Translations under genes and position numbers: made by a program
Part shown: positions 7,321 through 15,616 of the stretch, one piece after another
Layout of the letters: each line of letters begins with the position of its first letter
Position numbering within the stretch: the first letter of the stretch is position 1
From: an uncultured Bacteroidales bacterium
Lineage (GTDB): Bacteria; Bacteroidota; Bacteroidia; Bacteroidales; F082
Assembly: GCA_900315175.1 (NCBI GenBank)
Contig: OMYA01000008.1
Location: 93,174 to 157,173 of the forward strand
DNA: 64,000 bases
Direction of reading: 5' to 3'
The notes under the pieces: generated by a model
Database searches by the model: none
The model's input: only the letters and a program-made list of their open reading frames with translations
What the model was told of the DNA's origin: nothing

Positions 7321-8871
7321 CTAAAATGGAACGTCATCGTTCATTTTAGAGCCGATTCGGCGCTCTGTCGGGGTGTTGAAGTTGGCGTTTGGAGCAAATT
7401 GTGACGGTTGGTCGTTGCCGCCGGCATTATTGTTATCATTGCCGAAACTCTTTGTGTAGTCTTGCTCGAGGTCTTCGAAACGCGCGTATTGTCCCACGAA
7501 ACGCAACTCCACGTCACCGAGTTTGCCGTTACGGTGTTTTGCTATGTTGATGACCGCTTTGCCTTTGGTTGATGAATGGTCTTCGTCCTCGCTAAGTCCA
7601 TAATATTCAGGACGATAGATGAAAATAACCATATCAGCATCCTGTTCGATAGCTCCGGATTCACGGAGGTCGGATAGGATAGGTTTCTTGGAACCTGGGC
7701 GCGATTCGACACTACGTGAAAGCTGAGAAAGCGCAAGAACAGGGACATTCAGTTCCTTTGCCAGACTCTTCAACGAGCGAGAGATATTACTGATTTCCTG
7801 CTCACGGTTGCCGTTTTTCTCGGTTTTGGCAGTCATGAGTTGGAGATAGTCAATGAATATCATCTGAATGTCGTGTTGTTGCTTCAGTCGGCGGCATTTG
7901 GCTCTGAGGTCGAATACCGAAAGCTGAGGAGTGTCGTCTATGAAAAGCTTTGCATTGATAAGAGGCGACACTTTGGTGTTAAGTTGCTGCCACTCGTATT
8001 CTGCGAGTTGTCCTGAACGCAGTTTGTCAGCAGTTAATGATGTTTCCGAAGAAATCAGACGAGTGACGAGCTGCACAGACGACATTTCGAGTGAGAAAAA
8101 AGCGATAGGTTTGTTGAAGTCGACAGCGGCGTTGCGTGCCATGTTGAGTGCGAAAGCTGTCTTACCCATACTCGGACGTGCTGCGAGGATGATGAGGTCG
8201 GATTTCTGCCAGCCTTGTGTGATGCGGTCGAGCTCAGTGTAGCCTGAAGGCACGCCACGTAGGGCAGAACCGGCGTTTTTTGCCTTCTCGATGTCGTCGA
8301 TGGCGAGTTTCACCAGGTCAGGCATCTGGTCGTAGTTACGACGCAGGTTGTTCTCGCTGATCTGGAACAGCTTGTTTTCGGCAGTGTCGAGCAGATCAAA
8401 CACATCAGCAGAGTCCTCATAAGCGTCCTTGATTGTCTCAGAAGAGATCTGAATCAGCTGCCGCTGGATGTATTTCTGCAAGATAATTCTTGAGTGATAC
8501 TCAATATTTGCTGAAGAAACGACGCGGTTGGTGAGCTGCGAGATGTAATATGGACCGCCCACAGCCTCAAGGTCACTGGTCGATTTCAAATGATTGGTAA
8601 CCGTAAGGATATCGACAGGCTCAGACTTGGTGAACAAATCCTTGATGGCTGCAAAAATTAACTGATGAGCCTCTTTATAAAACACCTCTGGCGACAAAAT
8701 GTCAATCACCGCGTTCACTGCTTCTTTTTCGAGCATGAGCGCACCCAAAACGACCTCCTCCAAATCAACTGCTTGAGGTGGTATTCTTCCTTGAATATTA
8801 AGCACATCCGCATTTGCAGCAGCGGCTTGTGACCTGATAAAACCCGATTTTTTTACGCTTTCATTATTCAT
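7321..8871 (-). CDS. dnaB: Replicative DNA helicase DnaB
   Basis: 516 aa. Hexameric 5'-3' helicase of the replication fork. The N-terminal domain begins PPQAVDLEEVVLGALMLEKE at about 31; the RecA-like motor has Walker A ARPSMGKTAFA at about 229-240, Walker B MIFIDYLQLM, and LSQLSRSVESR plus SDLRESGAIEQDAD further on. The C-terminal tail is Gly/Asn-rich and ends MNDDVPF. A -7 box TAATTTTG ends only four bases before the ATG, so the transcript may be leaderless, unless dnaB is read from upstream. Confidence 0.95.
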   Translation of the reverse strand: MNNESVKKSGFIRSQAAAANADVLNIQGRIPPQAVDLEEVVLGALMLEKEAVNAVIDILSPEVFYKEAHQLIFAAIKDLFTKSEPVDILTVTNHLKSTSDLEAVGGPYYISQLTNRVVSSANIEYHSRIILQKYIQRQLIQISSETIKDAYEDSADVFDLLDTAENKLFQISENNLRRNYDQMPDLVKLAIDDIEKAKNAGSALRGVPSGYTELDRITQGWQKSDLIILAARPSMGKTAFALNMARNAAVDFNKPIAFFSLEMSSVQLVTRLISSETSLTADKLRSGQLAEYEWQQLNTKVSPLINAKLFIDDTPQLSVFDLRAKCRRLKQQHDIQMIFIDYLQLMTAKTEKNGNREQEISNISRSLKSLAKELNVPVLALSQLSRSVESRPGSKKPILSDLRESGAIEQDADMVIFIYRPEYYGLSEDEDHSSTKGKAVINIAKHRNGKLGDVELRFVGQYARFEDLEQDYTKSFGNDNNNAGGNDQPSQFAPNANFNTPTERRIGSKMNDDVPF

Positions 8872-8930
8872 ACCACAAAATTATGAATAATGATTGTTTG
8901 TTTATAAGATGTTGATAACTTTTTTGATAT

Positions 8931-10205
8931 TTAATGGGCGAAATGAAGGTATATCTCGCGCAATGCTTTGTTCTCCAATTCCAAGTCGCTGGTAATCATG
9001 CTTCTTTCCATAATATTGTCGCTGAGAGCGTTTAAAATTATGCGACTGTGCTCAAACAAATTCTTGTCAGGAAAGATGCTTTCGTAGACATTTTTCAAAG
9101 AAAAATCTGTTTTTACCTTCTCGTGATGAAAATCGGATTGTTGTAAAACTTCCCGTAAATTAAAGATTTTATAATTTAATTCTTTGGATTCCAATAGGTT
9201 ATACTTTTGCAATGACGCAGTGATGTTTTGTGGGGCAAAACATACAACGCGCTCGAAACCGGACAGTTGCTCGGATAAAATCGTGAGACAATCTTGCCAT
9301 TTTGAGAGGTCTTCGAGACAGTCCCAATTGTAAATTTTATCGAAGTTGCCGTTGTTTGAAAGGATTGAAAACCCGATGATGAATTCAGTGTAGGGCTTGT
9401 CGCCATCGTAAAGGGGCACGGCAGGACGATAAAACAGCAGATTAAGATAAGCGGTAGTTTGTCTTCTGTCGCCCAACAATTCATAAAGTGGCTTATAATC
9501 AATGGTGTAAGGTTTGTCGGCTTCATTGGGGACATTTTTCCAGCAGTGGCCGTGGAACTCGCAGCGATATGGTGTGTCGCATTGATTTCCAATAGGAATC
9601 TTTGGTGAATGAGGCTGTTTGATAATGTCTTTGAAATGGGCTATGTTTTTAGCAATCACATCCTGATATTGCTCGGCATAATCTTTAACAGATTGAAACA
9701 CAAATAGTTGTGATAAATCCAAGTCGCCGTTTTTGACATAATCGGCATTGATATACATCAGCTGGATATCGGATAGAGGCACTTGGCATCCTTTTAGGAC
9801 ATAGTATTGCAAAGCCGCGTCTTTCATATATGTTTGGCTAATGCTGAGTGAGCTTTTCACCTCGATTGCGCGCCATTTGTCGCCGTCGCGGACAATGATG
9901 TCGAGCATGATAAGAGTGTCGTCGTACTGAAAAACCGCTTCATACATCACGTTGATAGCAGGATTTGCCAGATTTCTCAGTGTCTCTGCGGCTTTTTTGC
10001 CGAACTGTGTCGGTGAGCCTGGAGTCATGTTGATGCCACCGAGGAAAAGCTGCTGCGCGAGGATGCCAACGTCGGTGCCACGTTTGAATTTGGCACGCTG
10101 CTCTAAACTTAATTTATCTCGTAAAAACGGTCTGTTTTTGAAGAGAAACAGTGCCTTTTCGCATTGCTCGCCTTTGATGTATGTGGATTTTGACAGAATA
10201 TGCAT
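8931..10205 (-). CDS. Cas4/DUF2779-like PD-(D/E)XK nuclease with Cys cluster
   Basis: 424 aa. Residues about 95-145 carry a RecB-family nuclease core: MLDIIVRDGDKWRAIEVKSS, with Asp, then E-V-K, followed by the QYYVL motif. A cysteine near residue 15 (KGEQCEKALF) together with CDTPYRCEFHGHC near 205-220 has the one-plus-three arrangement of the 4Fe-4S cluster in Cas4 and AddB. The C-terminal half resembles the DUF2779 region. No CRISPR array or other cas gene is nearby, so this is a solitary Cas4-like exonuclease candidate. The start lies one base from the stop of the upstream MATE gene, so translation is probably coupled. Confidence 0.65.
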   Translation of the reverse strand: MHILSKSTYIKGEQCEKALFLFKNRPFLRDKLSLEQRAKFKRGTDVGILAQQLFLGGINMTPGSPTQFGKKAAETLRNLANPAINVMYEAVFQYDDTLIMLDIIVRDGDKWRAIEVKSSLSISQTYMKDAALQYYVLKGCQVPLSDIQLMYINADYVKNGDLDLSQLFVFQSVKDYAEQYQDVIAKNIAHFKDIIKQPHSPKIPIGNQCDTPYRCEFHGHCWKNVPNEADKPYTIDYKPLYELLGDRRQTTAYLNLLFYRPAVPLYDGDKPYTEFIIGFSILSNNGNFDKIYNWDCLEDLSKWQDCLTILSEQLSGFERVVCFAPQNITASLQKYNLLESKELNYKIFNLREVLQQSDFHHEKVKTDFSLKNVYESIFPDKNLFEHSRIILNALSDNIMERSMITSDLELENKALREIYLHFAH

Positions 10206-10206
10206 C

Positions 10207-11514
10207 TTATTGATTGTTAGGAAGTTGTATTATATTTTTCTTTGCAAATAAGGTCATAGAGATGCCTCTTGCGAGCATGAATCCGAGGAAAGCGATCCAA
10301 AGTCCGTGGTTGCCATAAATTGGGACAAGGATATACCAAAGTGGCAGAAAAATCAGTATAGATGAAATAATCATGGTGTTGCGGATTGCTTTTGAGGCTG
10401 TTGCTCCGATATAAATGCCGTCCCACAAAAATGCGGCGAAAGTGATTACCGGGATGAGCACCATATATATGTAATAAGGTGGAATTTGTTCAAGAATCAA
10501 AGGGCTGTCGGAAATCATTTTCACGAAAGGGGTGGGGAAGAGCGCATAAAGAATGGCAAACGGTACGCTTATTAAGCCGCCCCACTTGAAAAGGTGCATT
10601 ACTACGCTCCGTAGGCTGGATTCGTCGCGGGCACCAATGAATTTCCCGACCAAAGCCTCGCCGGCGTATGCGAAACCGTCGGTGAAATATGAGAAGATAT
10701 AGAAAAACTGTAGAAGTATCATATTGATACTCAATATATTATCTCCAAGTTTCGCGGATTGGTTGGTGAAAAACGCTATAGTTAAAACCAAGAGGATGCT
10801 TCTTATCATCAAGTCGCCGTTGACCCTGAAAAACCTCTTTAACTTGTTAATATCCAATAATTTATGGATGTCAATTCTAATAAGATATTTGTTGTATTTT
10901 ATCAAAAGGAAAATCAGTGCTGTCGCGAGTCCGCAATATTGTGCGATGACGGTGCCTAATGCCACTCCGACCACATCTTGTTTCAGCACAACTACAAAAA
11001 TGATGCTGAAGGCAATGTTTAACACGTTGATTATTATGGCTATAGCCATCGGAATTTTTGTATTTTGCATCCCGATGAACCAGCCATTGAGGCAATAAAG
11101 CAGCATATTGGCCGGTGCAGCCCAAATTCTTACAAAGAAATATGTGATTGCCAGATTTTTAACGTCGTCGCTGCCTTCCAATAGGGCGAGACTGAGTCTG
11201 GCGATAGGTTCCTGTATGCATAATATTAATAGGGATGCAAAAATGGCAATAGTAATTGACCTGTATAGCGAGTAACTTATTTCGGAAAAATCTTTTGCGC
11301 CGTATGATTGTGCGGTAAAACCGGTGGTTCCGGCGCGCAGGAAGCTGAAAAACGAGTATAACACGCTGAATATGGTTCCTCCGAGGGCGATTGCACCTAT
11401 ATAAATAGGAGAACTGAGATGCCCCATCAGAATCATATCCACCAAACCGAGCAACGGAATAGTTATGTTGCTGATTATGTTTGGTATGGCTAATTTTAAA
11501 ATTGAACGATTCAC
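10207..11514 (-). CDS. MATE family efflux transporter
   Basis: 435 aa with twelve predicted helices; sodium- or proton-driven export of drugs or metabolites. The start RSILKLAIPNIISNITIPLL plus GLVDMILMGHL is the MATE signature, and a second copy of the plan begins near residue 220 (RFFRVNGDLMIRSILLVLTI). The open frame reaches back to 11550, but a -7 box TATTTTTGCA lies inside that extension, so the GTG at 11514 (MNRSILKL) is the likely start. First gene of a two-gene operon with the nuclease gene downstream (one-base gap). Confidence 0.88.
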   Translation of the reverse strand: MNRSILKLAIPNIISNITIPLLGLVDMILMGHLSSPIYIGAIALGGTIFSVLYSFFSFLRAGTTGFTAQSYGAKDFSEISYSLYRSITIAIFASLLILCIQEPIARLSLALLEGSDDVKNLAITYFFVRIWAAPANMLLYCLNGWFIGMQNTKIPMAIAIIINVLNIAFSIIFVVVLKQDVVGVALGTVIAQYCGLATALIFLLIKYNKYLIRIDIHKLLDINKLKRFFRVNGDLMIRSILLVLTIAFFTNQSAKLGDNILSINMILLQFFYIFSYFTDGFAYAGEALVGKFIGARDESSLRSVVMHLFKWGGLISVPFAILYALFPTPFVKMISDSPLILEQIPPYYIYMVLIPVITFAAFLWDGIYIGATASKAIRNTMIISSILIFLPLWYILVPIYGNHGLWIAFLGFMLARGISMTLFAKKNIIQLPNNQ

Positions 11515-11597
11515 GAAAAAAAATTTATGCAAAAATAAAAAATAATGCATTATGTATCAAATAATTTCGTAAATTTGCAGTGTTGAAACGGGATAGT

Positions 11598-11632
11598 GTG
11601 GAAAAGTGTGAGGCAATTCCACGATTTTCCAC
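11598..11632. promoter_or_regulatory. Inverted repeat, possible activator site
   Basis: GTGGAAAA (11598-11605) and TTTTCCAC (11625-11632) are perfect complements separated by 19 bases. They lie about 90-120 bases upstream of the -24 box at 11721, the normal distance for enhancer sites of NtrC-type activators. A conventional -7 box (TAAATTTGCA, about 11571-11580) lies just upstream, so two promoters may serve the following gene. Confidence 0.35.
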
Positions 11633-11720
11633 AATAATTTTCGAGGAAAATGAGAGTGAGGAAAATTGTAAATCATTGAATATCAATAATAAAGAAAAAA
11701 TCATATAAAAAAAGACAGTT

Positions 11721-11736
11721 TGGCACGATTTTGGCA
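11721..11736 (+). promoter_or_regulatory. Sigma-54-like -24/-12 promoter
   Basis: TGGCACGATTTTGGCA matches TGGCACG-N4-TTGCA at every position but one (TGGCA for TTGCA), with correct 10-base spacing between the GG and GC pairs. It ends 44 bases before the lipoprotein ATG. A sigma-54 activator gene lies just downstream at 12772. Confidence 0.5.
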
Positions 11737-11780
11737 CAAACTAATAACGTTAGCAAAGACTAATCTAAAATTATAACACA

Positions 11781-12641
11781 ATGAAAAAGACATTAACAAT
11801 TTTATCGGTCGCATTGGTAGCTGTTTTGTTAAGCTCATGCGTTGAGAGTTCAAAGAAGTACAAAGCATTAGTTGCTGAGAAAGAAGCTCTTGTTATTGAA
11901 AACCAGAAAATGGAAAACGAATTTAATGCCACAATGGGTATCCTCAACGAAGTTGAGAACAACCTTCAGGCAATTCGCGACGCAGAAGGTATCCTTATGG
12001 TTAAACAAGAAGGTAACGAGAGAGATCAAGTTGTTGCTGAACTCCTCCAAATCAAAGAAGTTATGGCAGCCAACCACGCTCGCTTGGATTCATTGAACGA
12101 TGTTCTTGCTAAGTCAAACAGAAACAATGGTAACCTGCGCGCTCAGATCAAGAAGTTACAGGCTCAGATTGAAGAGAAAGAAGCAATGATTTCAAATCTC
12201 CAAGCACAGATTGCAGAGAAAGATGGTCAGATTGCTAATTTGAACACTCAGGTTGAAGACCTCAACACTAACCTGAACAATGCAAACAACCAGATTGCTA
12301 ATCTGAGTGAGAACATTGAAAATCAGACAAATGAGATGAACACTGTTTATTACATCAACGGAACAGTGAAAGAATTGAAGGAAAAGGGTGTCATCCTCAG
12401 CACAAAGAAAGTTTTGAAGAGTGATGTTCCTACACAGGAGTTCACAAAGGCTGACATGCGCAACCTCACCACAATCACATTCAACTCAAAGAAGGCTGTC
12501 GTTCTTTCAACACACCCAGTTGATTCTTACACACTCGTCAAAGGTACTGACGCTGACGGTAAGAAGGTTATGACTCTTGAAATTACAAATCCAGAGATGT
12601 TCTGGAAAGTAACAAGATATTTGGTTGTTCTAACCAAGTAA
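11781..12641 (+). CDS. Coiled-coil lipoprotein
   Basis: 286 aa. The signal peptide ends in lipobox LLSSC (Cys about 20). Residues about 25-190 are a long coiled coil with heptads, including repeated phrases QAQIEEKEAMISNLQAQIAE and IANLNTQVEDLNTNLNNANN. The C-terminal 90 residues form a beta-rich domain (VYYINGTVKELKEKGVILST to the end). Some Bacteroidales proteins of this plan are annotated as Cbp1-type collagen-binding adhesins; I recall this from memory and cannot confirm it. The gene has a 200-base leader holding an inverted repeat and a sigma-54-like promoter, and ends at a strong terminator. Confidence 0.7.
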   Translation: MKKTLTILSVALVAVLLSSCVESSKKYKALVAEKEALVIENQKMENEFNATMGILNEVENNLQAIRDAEGILMVKQEGNERDQVVAELLQIKEVMAANHARLDSLNDVLAKSNRNNGNLRAQIKKLQAQIEEKEAMISNLQAQIAEKDGQIANLNTQVEDLNTNLNNANNQIANLSENIENQTNEMNTVYYINGTVKELKEKGVILSTKKVLKSDVPTQEFTKADMRNLTTITFNSKKAVVLSTHPVDSYTLVKGTDADGKKVMTLEITNPEMFWKVTRYLVVLTK

Positions 12642-12668
12642 TTTTTCTGCTCGTTTTCAATATTTACG

Positions 12669-12707
12669 GAAATCCGATGCCGCCTGGTGTCGGATTTCTA
12701 TTTTTTT
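12669..12707 (+). terminator. Terminator after the coiled-coil lipoprotein gene
   Basis: GAAATCCGATGCC pairs with GGTGTCGGATTTC around a GCCT loop (13 pairs with two G-U), followed by a T-rich run. Confidence 0.88.
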
Positions 12708-12771
12708 ATCCGAATTTTTGTTGGCAGTAAGGATAAAATATTTATTTTTGCACGCGAGCAGAAAAAATAAT

Positions 12772-14127
12772 ATGTTAAGAAAGATTTTAATAGTAGATGA
12801 TGATGTTGCATTTGGAGTCATGCTGAAGACATGGTTCCAGAGGAACAATTGGGAAACGGTGCTGATTTCGAGTTTGGAGCAGGCGCTCCAAGTCTCGGCA
12901 TCGTCGCAATTTGATTTGATATTAAGTGACTTGCGTCTTCCGGACGGCGACGGTATCATGTTTCTCACACATTTGCGTGAGAAGAAAATCATGACACCTT
13001 TTATTATTATGACTGGATATGCTGATGTCCAGACAGCTGTTAATGCCATAAAGCTCGGAGCTTTCGATTACCTTAAGAAGCCTATCATTCCTGAGATTCT
13101 GCAGCAGAAGATAGAATTGGCATTGACTCAGGATATGACAGACAAGAAGGATAATAAGGATAAGAGAGATAAGGACGATAAGAAAGAGAAGGGTGTTGCG
13201 ACGATGGTGAAGGGTAAAAGCCCTGTGATACAAAGGGTCTACACCCATGTTTCGCTTGTGGCGCCTACCAAAATGTCGGTGCTGGTGCTTGGAGAGAGCG
13301 GCACCGGAAAGGAATATATCGCCCGAATGATTCACGATCAGAGTGGACGCAAGGATAAACCGTTTATCGCCGTTGACTGCGGCAGTCTCTCAATGGAACT
13401 GGCACCTTCAGAACTCTTTGGCCATAAAAAAGGTTCGTTTACCTCAGCAATTGCTGACAAGCGGGGCGTTTTTGAAGAGGCAAAAGGCGGGACGGTGTTT
13501 CTCGACGAGGTCGGTAACCTGCCGTATGAAGTGCAGAAACAGCTTTTAAGAGCCTTGCAGGAACAAAAGGTGAGACCTGTTGGATCTGCGCAAGACATTG
13601 ATGTGGATGTAAGAATTGTCGCAGCCACTAACGAAAACTTGGAAAAAGCCATTGATGAGGGCCGTTTCCGTCAGGATTTGTACCATAGAATTAACGAATT
13701 CTCGATAGATGTGCCTCCGTTGCGTGACAGAATAGATGACCTTGAAGAATTTGCATATCATTTCTTGAAGCAGGCAAACGCAGAGTTGGGTAAGGATGTT
13801 AAGCGTATCAGTGATGAGGCGCTGGATATTATGAAACAATATCAATGGGATGGGAACCTTCGTGAGTTGAGAAATGTGATACGCAGAGCCACCTTGTTTG
13901 CAGAAAACAATGAGATTAGCGCCGATAATCTGCCTGTTTTAAAGAACAAAACGCAAAAAGCACCGGAGGTGGAGGATCTGGCATTAAAACCAGGTGACGA
14001 GAAAGAGCAGATTCTTGCGGCGTTGAAAAAGGCGCGCGGAAACAAGACTGTTGCCGCAAAGTTATTGCAGATTGACCGAAAGACACTGTATAACAAGATG
14101 CATCTGTACGGAATGGACCTTACTTAA
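12772..14127 (+). CDS. Sigma-54-dependent response regulator (NtrC family)
   Basis: 451 aa. Receiver domain residues 4-118 with acidic pocket VDDD (8-11) and phosphoacceptor D53 (LSDLRLPDG). The AAA+ domain at about 145-375 has Walker A GESGTGKEY, sigma-54 contact loop GSFTSA (usual form GAFTGA) and Walker B GGTVFLDEVGNL. A Fis-type DNA-binding helix-turn-helix ends the protein (GNKTVAAKLLQIDRKTLYNK). The linker at about 122-145 is an unusual run of Lys and Asp (KDNKDKRDKDDKKEKG). The frame opens at 12718, but the -7 box TATTTTTG (12743-12750) lies inside it, so ATG 12772 is used. No kinase gene is adjacent. Confidence 0.9.
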   Translation: MLRKILIVDDDVAFGVMLKTWFQRNNWETVLISSLEQALQVSASSQFDLILSDLRLPDGDGIMFLTHLREKKIMTPFIIMTGYADVQTAVNAIKLGAFDYLKKPIIPEILQQKIELALTQDMTDKKDNKDKRDKDDKKEKGVATMVKGKSPVIQRVYTHVSLVAPTKMSVLVLGESGTGKEYIARMIHDQSGRKDKPFIAVDCGSLSMELAPSELFGHKKGSFTSAIADKRGVFEEAKGGTVFLDEVGNLPYEVQKQLLRALQEQKVRPVGSAQDIDVDVRIVAATNENLEKAIDEGRFRQDLYHRINEFSIDVPPLRDRIDDLEEFAYHFLKQANAELGKDVKRISDEALDIMKQYQWDGNLRELRNVIRRATLFAENNEISADNLPVLKNKTQKAPEVEDLALKPGDEKEQILAALKKARGNKTVAAKLLQIDRKTLYNKMHLYGMDLT

Positions 14128-14806
14128 ATTCCGGGTATAGTTCGTAAAATTTGTTTTCAAAAGTGCGGACGCGATTGATGGATTTGCGCGTCCAGTCAAG
14201 GCGTATCTCTTGTTTTTCCTCTTCAGAGAGATGCCAGTTAATGTCGCTTTTATGTAGCCGTTGCGTGAGAGTGTACATAAGCAATGCTGCGGAGACACTG
14301 ATATTGAAGCTCTCGGTGAATCCGTGCATGGGGATTTGTACGTACATGTCGGCGTGTTCCAGGGCATAGTCGGTGAGACCTGTTTTTTCTGTGCCGAAGA
14401 CAACAGCAATAGGCTGGTCGAGTGGGAGGGTGTCAAGACTGTAATCATTTTGATGAGGACATGTGGCGACTATTTTATATCCTTTGTTGTGAAGATAGTC
14501 GAAAGCCTCGGGTGTGTTGAACTCGTTCACATTGTATTTATGGAGGTCGAGCCATTTGCTTGAACCCACAACAATATCAGGGTTTATGTCATATACCCAT
14601 TTGTTTTCGATGATGTGGATGTCCTGAACGCCTGTAAGGTCGCAGCTTCGAAGCACAGCGCTTGCATTATGCGACTGATATATGTCTTCGAGCACAATTG
14701 TGAGGTGGCGCGTGCGATAATTCAGCACCTGTTCGAATCGCTGTTTTCTCTCATCGGTGATATATTCCGAAAGGAATTCGTATAATTTTTTTTCTTTTGC
14801 GTTCAA
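14120..14806 (-). CDS. trmH: tRNA 2'-O-ribose methyltransferase, SpoU/TrmH family
   Basis: 228 aa from the chosen start. SPOUT fold methyltransferase, probably making Gm18 in tRNA. Motifs: IYQSHNASAVLRSCDLTGVQ (motif 1), AVVFGTEKTGLT (motif 2) and IPMHGFTESFNISVSAALLM (motif 3), the full SpoU set. The open frame extends to 14875, but a -7 box TATATTTG lies on this strand near 14851-14858, and no ATG follows it before the conserved core; the TTG at 14806 (NAKEKKLYEFL) is therefore my best start, with moderate confidence. The 3' end overlaps the response regulator gene by eight bases, tail to tail. Confidence 0.83.
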   Translation of the reverse strand: MNAKEKKLYEFLSEYITDERKQRFEQVLNYRTRHLTIVLEDIYQSHNASAVLRSCDLTGVQDIHIIENKWVYDINPDIVVGSSKWLDLHKYNVNEFNTPEAFDYLHNKGYKIVATCPHQNDYSLDTLPLDQPIAVVFGTEKTGLTDYALEHADMYVQIPMHGFTESFNISVSAALLMYTLTQRLHKSDINWHLSEEEKQEIRLDWTRKSINRVRTFENKFYELYPEFK

Positions 14807-14923
14807 AATGAATGATTTACGATTGTTAAACCCCTGTTTTAAAATTTTTACAAATATATTAAAAAATTTGTTCAAACATAAATAAAAAAACCGTAAATTT
14901 GCAGTCCGAAAAAATGTATTGAT

Positions 14924-15616
14924 ATGGCAAAAGAAAACGTACAGAAAGACGAAGAACGTCTTGAACAGATTGAAACTACATTAGGTAAAACTGAAATGTT
15001 TATTGAGGATCATCGCAAATCTATAACGATTATTGTGGCGATACTCGTCGTGGCTATTTTGGCTATTTTTGGTGTGAAGAAGTTCGTTATGGAACCTCGT
15101 GAGACAGCAGCCGCCAATGCAATGTTCCATGCAGAGCAGCTTTTTGAAAAAGATGACTATGCGACAGCACTCAACGGTGATGGCAATATCGATGGTTTCC
15201 TTAATGTTATCAGTGAATATGGCGGAACAAAATCGGGAAATCTTGCAAGATATTATGCTGGCGTATGCTATCTTAACATGGGCGATTATAATAACGCTAT
15301 CAAGTATCTCGGCGAATATAGAGGGAAAGATTTGTTCGTTAAGCCTTTGGCAACAGGTGCTATGGGTGATGCATATATGGAACTTGGCAATCCTGGCGAG
15401 GCTGCAAAATGCTATGAGAAAGCCGGAAAAGAGACAGACAATGTGCTCACAAGCCCAATGTTCCTTATGAAAGCCGGCTACGCCTACGAGATGGTCGAAA
15501 ACTATAAGAAAGCTTTGGACGTTTACAATACCATCAAGAACGATTATCCTACAAGCAATGAAGGATTCTATGTGTTGAAGAATATTGCTTACGTAGAGGC
15601 AAAGATGGCTGAATGA
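14924..15616 (+). CDS. Membrane-anchored TPR protein
   Basis: 230 aa. A charged N-terminus, one transmembrane helix at about 34-52 (ITIIVAILVVAILAIFGVKK), then a series of TPR units (SGNLARYYAGVCYLNMGDYN; PLATGAMGDAYMELGNPGEA; FLMKAGYAYEMVENYKKALD). This is like the YfgM/TPR_21 plan: a signal-anchored protein with the TPR part outside the cytoplasm, possibly a partner of secretion or folding factors. That role is by analogy only. A -7 box (TAAATTTGCA) lies about 25 bases upstream; the gene ends ATGA, overlapping the fmt start. Confidence 0.75.
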   Translation: MAKENVQKDEERLEQIETTLGKTEMFIEDHRKSITIIVAILVVAILAIFGVKKFVMEPRETAAANAMFHAEQLFEKDDYATALNGDGNIDGFLNVISEYGGTKSGNLARYYAGVCYLNMGDYNNAIKYLGEYRGKDLFVKPLATGAMGDAYMELGNPGEAAKCYEKAGKETDNVLTSPMFLMKAGYAYEMVENYKKALDVYNTIKNDYPTSNEGFYVLKNIAYVEAKMAE

